From contig JACZZP010000012.1 in assembly GCA_015183035.1 (NCBI GenBank), forward strand, positions 1,612,001-1,676,000: a stretch of DNA of 64,000 bases. The letters run 5' to 3'. Shown one piece after another: positions 56,510 through 64,000 of the stretch. Both the position numbers and the translations under genes were made by a program. This DNA comes from Meloidogyne chitwoodi. Its lineage: Eukaryota > Nematoda > Chromadorea > Rhabditida > Meloidogynidae. A model generated the notes under the pieces. That model saw only the letters and a program-made list of their open reading frames with translations, did not search any database and had not been told where the DNA came from. The first letter of the stretch is position 1. Every line of letters starts with the position of its first letter.

Positions 56510-59500
56510 TTAAAAAATTTCATCAATCTTTTCTAAAAAAATTTTTTTTAACATATCACTGTTCATTTCATTATGAATTTGTTTACTTTTTTCCTTTGCA
56601 GCCAGATAATATTTACTTATAAATTAATAAATATATTTTTTTAATTTTTTTAAATTACTTACTCTTTAGTTAATAATTCTTTAAGAGCATTTTTAAAATC
56701 TTTTATAAAATTCTTATTTGCTTCTTCCTTACTATACTTTGAACGTTTACTTACATAAATTCCAATACCTAATTGTTCAATAATAGATGAATTATAAGGC
56801 TGGTCATAGAAAACTGGAATACAAAGTAATGGAACACCAGCATACATTGCCTATTTAATTAATTAATTTATTAGAATATATATATTTTTTTAATAAAATT
56901 AACAAGGGAACATCACAACATGCTACTCACCGATTTTAACAAAACCTATACCATTCGAAAGAGCTTTTCGAGGAGGTACAGAATCCTAAATTTTGAGTGC
57001 TCTAGTTAAGGTATCGCTTAGGTACAAACTTTTAAAGCTACAAAAAGAGGCTCTCACACTTATGATCACCTCTATACTCTCTTTTCCTTTTCCTTTATTT
57101 GCAGTGGCCGCCTGCCTTCTCTTCTTTTTCTTGGAGTATAACTGGCGGCCGCTGCAATGAAAATAGAGAAGAGAGGTGATCTTAAGGCCGCAGTAAAGAG
57201 TAGAGAGAAAGGAACGCTTTCGAAGAGGAAATGGAACATTTTTTTGAAACTTTAAAAGCTTGTACCTAAGCGATACCTTAATTAGAGCGCTCAAAAATTT
57301 AGGATTCTGTACCTACACGAAAAGCTCTTTCGAATGGTATAGCTTTTGTTAAAATCTGTGAGTAGCATATTGTGATCAGTGATCGACAAGTTCCAAAATT
57401 TCAACGGAACTAGTTCCAGTTCCAGAACTTGTTTTTTAATTTTCATAGTTCCAGTTCCAGTTTCGGAACTATTGTGGGGTAAGGAACTAGTTCCGGGCCA
57501 GTTCCAGAACCAGTTCCAGTTCCAAAAATTTGGTAGTTCCATAGTTCCAGTTCCGAACCAGTTCCAGAAATGTGTAGTTCCATAGTTCCAGTTCCGGAAC
57601 TGGAACTGCATAGTTCCGGAACTGGAACTTGCCGATCACTGATTGTGATGTTCCCTTTAAGTCAAAAAACTTTTTGTTGAATTATTTTTTTTCTAGTTAG
57701 ATAAATAATATTTAACATTTATATAAAATATTCAAAAATTTCCTGTTCATCTAAGAAAATTTTAGAAATAAAGATTTAAAATATAAATTAATAAAAATTA
57801 AATCTATTTGTTGCAATACTATTTAATTATACAATTGATATCCTTAAGGCAAACCATTAAGAAAAATTCAGAAAAAATTATTTTTTTTATTATTTTAATT
57901 TATAAAATTTAATTAAAAATAATACCTCATTTAAACTATTCTGTCCACAATGAGAAATAAATAATTTTGTATTTTTATTAGCTTAAATTTTAAATTAAAT
58001 ATTAATTAATTAATTAAAATACATAATATTTCTTGTTGATTAACTAGTCCTTCTAAAATTTCAATATTTTTTTTCGAATATTTTTTTGGTAAAAATTCTT
58101 CTTTTATTCTTAACCTAAATTTACATTCTTCATAAATTGCAAAAGCATTTAGCATTTCTTTAATATCATCGTTATTTGCTAAATTTGAGAAGAAGTTCTC
58201 AATAGGTTGTGTAACAGAACCAAAAGAGAGAAAAATAACACAATTATTCTTTAAATAAATTATTTATTTTTTTATTATTAAACAATTATGTGATAGAGTT
58301 TTATTTGTATATTAATAATAATTAGGGCCCGGATTTTTAGTCAAATGACTTTTTTTTTTGCTATATTGGCATAATGTAAAACGTTCAAAAAATGTGTTTT
58401 TAGCGTAGTAGGAAGAGTCTAGTGCGACTTTTAGGATGACTATTTTGGACTATTTTAGACTTTTTAGGACTTTATGACTATTTTAGACTTTTTGGTATTA
58501 TTTTTGACTTTTTTGTGCTTTTTCAAGATATTTATGCCTAAAAATCAGAAAAATTTATAAAAAGTTGGAAAACTTCTTAAGTTTAAACAATTTTTCAATT
58601 TTTCTTTCAACTTTTCTTAAAAATAAAAAAAATTTATCTGGCATTTTGTCAATTTTTTCTTTGTGACATTTTGTCACTTTGTCGCTTACTGACATTTTTT
58701 CATAAGAAACGAATGCTTTACTAAGCCAATTTTGAGAAATATTTAATCTGCGTTTATAATTTAAAAAATGACCAAAAAATGACTAGTATTTTTTGTTTTG
58801 ACCTTATTTAGATAAAAAAATTTTTTTATACACATTTTTGTATTTTAAACTTGATTTTTTGTGACTTTTTTGTGACTATTTTGGTGACTATTTTGGATTT
58901 TTAGTGACTATTTTAGGCGACTATTTTGCAATTTTATTTTGACTAAAAATCCGGGCCCTAATAATAATTGAGTCTTTGATCTCTTTCCCTACTTTTTTTA
59001 AAAATTTTGATCAATTTTTTAATTAAAAAAAGGTTTTCTTTAAAGGGAAAAGAAAATTCTAAAATGTTGATTCCCAATTTTCTTTTCTAACAATAAGATT
59101 TCCATTGAAATTTAAAATAATATTTAAAAAACTAAAAGGTTCTCTTATTTATAAATATTTTTATTTTATAAATATTTATTTTTTCTTTTTTAAATAAAAA
59201 ACTTTGATGACAGAAATATCTTATTCTAACATCACTCAACCATTGACTACTTTACATTATTTAATTTAATAAATTTACTTTATCTGATTTTAATTCATTT
59301 GTTTCTTCTTTTATTTTATCGTCAACAAGAATACCACCAATATAAATAATTTTATCATGTTTTGGAAAATCTTTAAAAATTCCAAATGGATGTTGATTAA
59401 CAAAATGATATTTAATTTTTTTGAATAATCTAATAAAATTGGGAGACTTTTTTATTCCGTTTAGGTCATCGTAAAATTCTGGAGCAGAATCTCTAAATTT

Positions 59501-62183
59501 TTTCTTATTTTCCTCAAATGCTTTCTTTTGTTTTTCTTTATTTTCTTTATATCTTTTAGAATTTATATTACAAATTCCTTTTTCGTTCTTCCAATCCTTT
59601 GGTATGACAGAACCGAATTCTTTAAAAATAAAATATTATTTGATTTTGAATTATCTTTTAAGTTTGAATAAAAACGGCGTAGTGACAGAAGACCCACAGT
59701 AGGTAAAAATTAAATAAAAATTGGGAAATATATAGTATGCTTTAACGGAGGCAGACAAAATACATTCCATTTGATTCTTATCGATGAGATGAGTCGAATG
59801 GTACCACTCTCATGATAATACATATGAACTGAGCTTTAATAGAAGAGATAAATATGGAGCAGCCTCGGTAATCACTAAAATGAGCTTGGTTCCCCCTATG
59901 GTTTTTCGATTTTCAGTGGCTTATATATTGGCTCATAATTATTTCCTCTTTAGTACATACTATTCGACTCAGCTCGTCGAGATGGATCGAATGGTGTCTC
60001 TTCTGATAAAAACATTGGTGCTATGTAATTTGGGTTGTGGTAAAGTAGACAGTGAGTAATTTGGACAGCGAGTAATTTGGACAGTGAGTAATATGGACAG
60101 TGAGTAATTTGGACAGTAAACATTTTTCGGAAAAATTAGTAATATAGACGGTGAGTAATTTGGGCAGTAACACTTTATTTTAAAAAATAAGTAATATGCT
60201 GAGTAATTTGGACAGTAAATCCTTATTTTTTTAAAGTTAAAAATTATCACTGCAGTTGATCTTGCCAGATGTTTCTTTCGAATAAATTATTGAAAAAGAA
60301 GATAAAGAAAATGTATAGATATTATTTTTTTTATTTTACACATTTATTATGTAAATAAATAATTTAAAATGGCAGGCCGAAACTTCCGGACCAACGCTTC
60401 TTGACTCAAACGTCTGGTCCAAAACTTGGATATAATTTTATTACCAGGCTACAAAGTTGTTAAATTATAGCACCAAATGGTCCTTTAAAAAGGGAAATAA
60501 ACTAATTTCTTTGTAAGCTTTTGTGGGCGTCCGGAAGTTTCGTTCCACCTTTAGGATAGAAATTATTCTTTTTATTTTTACTCTTATTTTATAAATAATT
60601 TGACTTTGTAAATTATTTTCCAACTCAAAAAAGTATATTAATTTGTCACTTAGTCGGTTTTCTGAAACAACGTCAAACAAAAGGAAAACTCTTCTTTCAT
60701 TTCAAGGCTTTAATAGTTTCGAAGCTGAATCTAAAATAAGTGAAGGGATTGAAAGGATTTACTGTCCAAATTACTCAGCATATTACTTATTTTTTAAAAT
60801 AAAGTGTTACTGCCCAAATTACTCACCGTCTATATTACTAAATTTTCCGAAAAATGTTTACTGTCCAAATTACTCACTGTCCATATTACTCACTGTCCAA
60901 ATTACTCGCTGTCCAAATTACTCACTGTCTACTTTACCACAACCCAAATTACCATCCACGAAAACATTGTATTCAGCGTACTATACTATACCCAATTTTA
61001 TTTAATTTTTATCCGTTGTGGATCTTCTGTCTGTGGGTCTTGTGTGCCGACACGAATAAAAACATTTTTTGGGGTACGAACTACTCCTCTCCGAGCAAAA
61101 TTATTTTAAAATTTAAAATAATTTTGAATCATTTTAATTTTACTGTAATGTGGTTTGAAAAGAGAAGAAAAGAAAAGAGAAAATATAACTATTTTCGTCT
61201 GATTTCTCTCCCCTTTTTATATTTGTGACCCCATAAAAAAATACTGCTTCTCATTTCCTTATCTTCTCCGTAATTTCCCCTATGTAAGTTTAAAGTTTTT
61301 ATGCATTTAAAGTTGTTCTTTATTTTGTAGAGTTTTAAATAAAAGAAGTATATTCTATATTGATATCGTTACGGAGTACGATTAGAGAGGAATGGAAATA
61401 TTAGGCTTAAAATTTATTAATTTCTTACTTTACTCAGAGATGAATTAACCGTTGAAGAGGAATAGTCTGAAAAAATGATGGAGGAATAATCCTTACAGGA
61501 AAAATCCGGTAATAATTAAATAAAAATAAATAGTTTTAAAATATAATAAATAATTTAAATTAAACATTCAAAATGATCTAACTTCCAAAATAAAAATTAC
61601 AAAAATACTACTAAATTAATAAAAATTTAAAAAAATTACCAGGTATGTTAAAAGTTTGTTCAAGATTAATTCCAAGAAATTGAAGATCTTCTGGGAAGAA
61701 TATATTGCTCGAAACATTAATAGTATTTTCAATTTTTAAAACTTCAAAAACAGCAAAAGATCCAAACATTTGATCAAATTCAGCAATTCCAATATCATAA
61801 CTTTGTCTTTTAAGATAATCAAAAATACCTTCTTGTTTATTTCCAATTTTAACTTTTTGATTTGTTATTATTTCTTTTTTAATAAAAATTAAAATTTAAT
61901 AATTAATATTTTAAATTAAATAATAAAATTAATTATTTTTTTAATTTAATAAAAAATTAAAATTTTAATTTCTTTTTTAAATTAACATTATATAAAATTT
62001 ACCACGATAAATACCAATATATGCAAATTCATTTGAATTCCTATATTCATTTATTTTTGATTTATATAAAACCTTTCTCTTTATAAAATTATTACTAATT
62101 AAATCTACATCAACATTTATTTTTGTTTTAATTAATTTATCATCTATTTCAATTCCATCATTAGGAGTATAAACAATTAAATC
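56510..62183 (-). CDS. UDP-glycosyltransferase-like gene, copy D, 5'-truncated
   Basis: Exons in transcription order: 62183 (DLIVYTPNDGIEIDDKLIK ... AYIGIYR), 61876 (EIITNQKVKIGNKQEG, IGIAEFDQMFGSFAVFEVLK), 59620 (EFGSVIPKDWKNEKG, HDKIIYIGGILVDDK), 58250 (NNCVIFLSFGSVTQ), 57990 (TKLFISHCGQNSLNE), 56853 (YAGVPLLCIPVFYDQPYNSS, NFIKDFKNALKELLTK) and a last exon ending LEKIDEIF, TAA 56510-56512. The donor-site motifs are intact and no frameshift was found. The first two family exons (signal peptide, furin-type site, ILSENYNV) are missing: upstream the sequence passes directly into the 3' flank of copy E. Without a signal peptide the product would not enter the ER, so it is probably non-functional unless a distant exon is used. 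Introns are swollen by several transposons. Confidence 0.72.
56904..57657. mobile_element. Foldback element in a UGT copy D intron, interrupted by a hAT MITE
   Basis: Ends are AAGGGAACATCACAA and its complement TTGTGATGTTCCCTT. The arms (56904-57050 and about 57235-57376 plus 57650-57657) share TGCTACTCAC, TTAACAAAA, TACCATTCGAAAGAGCTTTT, AGGTACAGAATCCTAAATTT and AAGGTATCGCTTAGGTACAA. A smaller palindrome around GCGGCCGC fills the middle. The right arm is split by the hAT element at 57377. No clear target duplication was found. Confidence 0.8.
57377..57641. mobile_element. 265-bp hAT-type MITE nested inside the foldback element
   Basis: Ends CAGTGATCGACAAGTTCC and GGAACTTGCCGATCACTG are inverted with one mismatch, and ATTGTGAT flanks both sides (57369-57376 and 57642-57649). 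Removing it restores the outer foldback end. The body is a string of AGTTCC/GGAACT motifs. The open frames across it (Phe-Trp-Asn-Trp-rich on the minus strand) come from this repeat. Confidence 0.92.
58323..58960. mobile_element. 638-bp hAT-type non-autonomous element with 8-bp target duplication
   Basis: Ends TAGGGCCCGGATTTTTAGTC and its inverted copy at 58941-58960; ATAATAAT on each side (58315-58322 and 58961-58968). Much of the body repeats TGACTATTTT-type units. No transposase frame exists, so it depends on a partner elsewhere. It lies in an intron of UGT copy D. Confidence 0.88.
59740..59990. repeat. Repeat related to the 54-kb foldback family
   Basis: Contains GGAGCAGCCTCGGTAATCAC, CCCCCTATGGTTTTTCGATT and ATTCGACTCAGCTCGTCGAG, each closely matching parts of the foldback at 54025-54570. 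Partial inverted ends (GAGTCGAATGGTA on the left; CGACTCAG with GGTGTCTC on the right) suggest a degraded copy. Confidence 0.55.
60025..60951. mobile_element. 927-bp foldback element with 16-bp iterated arms
   Basis: Arms at 60025-60223 and 60753-60951 are inverted copies starting TAATTTGGGTTGTGGTAAAG. Each arm holds four consecutive 16-bp units close to GACAGTGAGTAATTTG, then a spacer with TTTTTCGGAAAAAT. The centre (60224-60752) includes the MITE-like repeat at 60372. Flanks show no clear duplication. Open frames here read YCPNYS repeats and are artefacts of the arms. It lies in an intron of UGT copy D. Confidence 0.82.
60372..60552. repeat. MITE-like repeat, copy 2 (inverted relative of 30760-30970)
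   Basis: Ends GGCCGAAACTTCCGGACCAA and, complemented, AACGAAACTTCCGGACGCCC are inverted repeats. The interior matches 30800-30930 in reverse orientation. It is nested in the centre of the 927-bp foldback element. Confidence 0.6.
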
Positions 62184-62443
62184 CTAAAATAAGATAAATA
62201 GATATATGTATATATTTAAGAAAATAAGAGATTTAAATTTAAAAATATTTAATTTCAGTTCATTTTGAAAAAAAAACTTTTTTTATTAAAAAATCTAATC
62301 TCATCATCTCAAATAGATGTTGATTAAATATCTTATATACCTATTTATATTATGGATGGAAATTAAACACATTTAAAAAAATAAAAAATTCTTTTGCATT
62401 TTTCATGTTTTTTTTGCATTTTTACTTTTATAAAAATACATAT

Positions 62444-62620
62444 AAAAACAAATGTTTTTATATAATCTAATTAATAATTAAAAACACTCTAATTTCAATA
62501 AAAAAAAGTTTAATAAAAATAAAGTTTATTATCTAAAAGAAATGATTGGGGGAATATATGCAGAGAAAGTGGAAATGACGGTCAACATAAATAAATAAAT
62601 AAATAAAATATTCTGAATAT
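62444..62620. repeat. Conserved 3' flank of UGT-like genes, copy 3
   Basis: Third copy of the block, downstream of UGT copy E. A short segment after GGTCAACA is deleted relative to copy 1. It occupies the place where the first exons of copy D should be. Confidence 0.8.
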
Positions 62621-62773
62621 CAGAAAATATATAAATTGGTAAATAAATAGTACTTAAAAGTGATGATTAGGTTTACTAGTAGAGTTGTAAGAATAATAAA
62701 AAGTTTTCGATAAAAGCAAGTTAAATAAAGATAAATTTAAATAAAAACTCAAAACTCATTCTTCTCTTTTTCT

Positions 62774-63130
62774 TTAAATATCTTCATCAATCTTTTCTAA
62801 AAAATGTTCTTTTATCATACCATTGTTCATTTCATTATGAATTTTGTTTCTTAATTCATTAGCAGCTATATGATATTTACTATTATAATGACCATTTTTA
62901 CTAAAATTTATTTTATTTTTTAAATTTTATTTTAAATTTACTTACTCTTTTTTTAATAATTTATTTAGAGCATTTTTAAAATCTTTACCAAAATTTTTAT
63001 TCATTTTTTTCTTAATAAATGAATATCCTTTTACATAAATACCAATACTTTTTTGTTCAATAAAAGAAGAATTATAGAATTGGTCATATTCAAAGGGAAT
63101 ACAAATTAATGGAACACCAGCATACATTGC
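62774..63130 (-). CDS. UDP-glycosyltransferase-like gene, copy E, C-terminal exons only
   Basis: Two exons are inside the window. The first (63130 to about 62946) encodes MYAGVPLICIPFEYDQFYNS, SFIEQKSIGIYVKGYSFIKK and FGKDFKNALNKLLKK, in frame where copy C is shifted. The last (about 62905-62774) ends HFLEKIDEDI, TAA 62774-62776, again with no membrane anchor. The upstream intron carries the 781-bp element, and the rest of the gene lies beyond the right edge. This is the best candidate for an intact member, but only its end can be seen. Confidence 0.8.
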
Positions 63131-63161
63131 CTATTTAATTAATTATTTATTTATTTGAAAA

Positions 63162-63942
63162 GGTAAATGTAGTTGGCTATCTACCTTTTGAAGAGGAAAA
63201 TTTTAAAGGTAGGGTTTAAATTAAAAAAAATAAATAATTATTTAATGATTAAAATAAATAATTAAAATTTATATTTTTAATCACTTGTATTTTTAATTTA
63301 TTTATTGAAAAATCATTCTTTTTCAATACCTTTACACAAAAAGCGTTTGCAGTTTGCAAGCACTCTTTGCCTTTTTGGCGTTAGGAAAATTGCACGCTTA
63401 TTTTTCCTTTTCAATTATGGTATGCCCTTTGGCACATAGAGGGAAAAAGGAAAGAAAATTATTAAATTACCGCCAATAATAACCATTGAGCCACTTTATG
63501 TTTATATCGCTACCACAGTTGAGGCAGATCATTTTAGTCTTCTATAGTCGGAAACCTTGTAGATATTCAATAATTAAAATTTGGGATTTTTCTTTGATTC
63601 AATATCGATTTGATCGTCGAAAAATGGAATCCAGAATTTTCTTCCGAGGATTTATTAGTTGGGTAAGTAAAGGAATTTAATGAAAATGTTTAAAAAATTC
63701 TACTGTCATATTTAACTTATAAAACGAAGCCATGTCCCAAATTTATAATCTGATCCTTTATAAAATAAAAATATTTTTACTTAATAATTTTCTTTTCTTT
63801 TTTCCCTCTATGTGCCAAAGGGCATACCATAATTGAAAAGGAAAAATAAGCGTGCAATTTTCCTAACGCCAAAAATGCAAAGAGCGCTTGCGAACTGCAA
63901 ATGTCGTTTGCGTAAAGGTAGATAGCCAACTACACATTTACC
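63162..63942. mobile_element. 781-bp foldback element with 9-bp target duplication
   Basis: Ends GGTAAATG...CATTTACC, with inverted arms sharing TAGTTGGCTATCTACCTTT, GGCGTTAGGAAAATTGCACG, CTTATTTTTCCTTTTCAATT and ATGGTATGCCCTTTGGCACA. ATTTGAAAA flanks it at 63153-63161 and 63943-63951. The matching intron of copy C (about 51484-51520) has one ATTTGAAAA and no insert. The left arm itself has an extra A/T-rich insertion near 63200-63330. The central open frame (63486-63680) has no recognisable domain. A 9-bp duplication suits the MULE superfamily. Confidence 0.9.
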
Positions 63943-64000
63943 ATTTGAAAATATATTTTTAAATAAAATTAAGGCAAAAGGTTTCTTTTTTGTCTTAATT

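Noticed and set aside
57291..57611. Open frame rich in Phe, Trp, Asn and Gly
   Set aside because: It falls across the GTTCC/GGAAC body of the nested hAT MITE; composition artefact.
60643..61228. Overlapping open frames with YCPNYS-type repeats, also on the minus strand at 59969-60250
   Set aside because: They are translations of the inverted 16-bp iterations of a foldback element and appear on both arms.

Overview
The window is eukaryotic and almost certainly from a nematode. It is extremely AT-rich (long A/T runs everywhere outside exons), with many short GT-AG introns of roughly 40-60 nt and multi-exon genes whose closest recognisable relatives are Caenorhabditis genes. The intron-dense structure, the AT bias and the cluster of short UDP-glycosyltransferase-like genes fit a plant-parasitic tylenchid such as Meloidogyne better than Strongyloides, whose genes have few introns. 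The genus is an inference; no search could be run.

Layout, left to right. 1-2,000: upstream DNA with two mobile-element remnants. 2,016-18,387 (+): a very large Schnurri/SMA-9-like zinc-finger transcription factor with a 5.2-kb first intron and an internal gap at 10.1-11.2 kb that may separate a short from a long transcript. 18.4-20.5 kb: direct repeats, then a small gene with an N-terminal hydrophobic segment and an 81-bp tandem repeat, frameshifted in its first unit. 21,281-24,965 (+): a secreted PAN/apple-domain protein. 25,187-30,002 (-): a MEC-2/STO-2-type stomatin with three interchangeable first exons. 31,112-35,708 (-): two decayed UGT-like genes. 36,451-38,134 (-): a Mad3/BUBR1-type spindle checkpoint protein. 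38,298-40,702: a complete Mutator-like (MULE) transposon with an intact 499-codon spliced transposase, lying in the divergent promoter between the checkpoint gene and 40,827-43,177 (+), a DPF/Requiem (dpff-1) chromatin reader. 43,670-44,997 (-): the U-box ligase CHIP (chn-1). 45,480-45,831 (-): a 56-aa protein with an acylation-type N-terminus. 46,450-47,772 (+): a CK1/TTBK-family kinase. 48,482-49,954 (+): a MATH-BTB protein. 50.3-64 kb: three more UGT-like genes on the minus strand (one frameshifted, one 5'-truncated, one cut by the window edge), their introns and flanks heavily loaded with mobile elements.

Two themes stand out. First, the UGT-like family has an unusual design: signal peptide, an R-X-K-R furin-type site, a small Cys motif and an acidic linker before the glycosyltransferase fold, and no C-terminal membrane anchor, so the enzymes look secreted. 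The window holds five copies, none provably intact. Second, the region is a museum of non-autonomous DNA transposons. I can define both ends and target-site duplications for seven of them (five with 8-bp duplications, one with a 9-bp duplication checked against a paralogous empty site, and the MULE). Several have bodies built from iterations of one short motif.

The housekeeping genes (SMA-9, stomatin, Mad3, DPF, CHIP, TTBK) are conserved and mostly intact, with splice phases that I checked to close in frame for the stomatin, Mad3, MULE, DPF and 56-aa genes.
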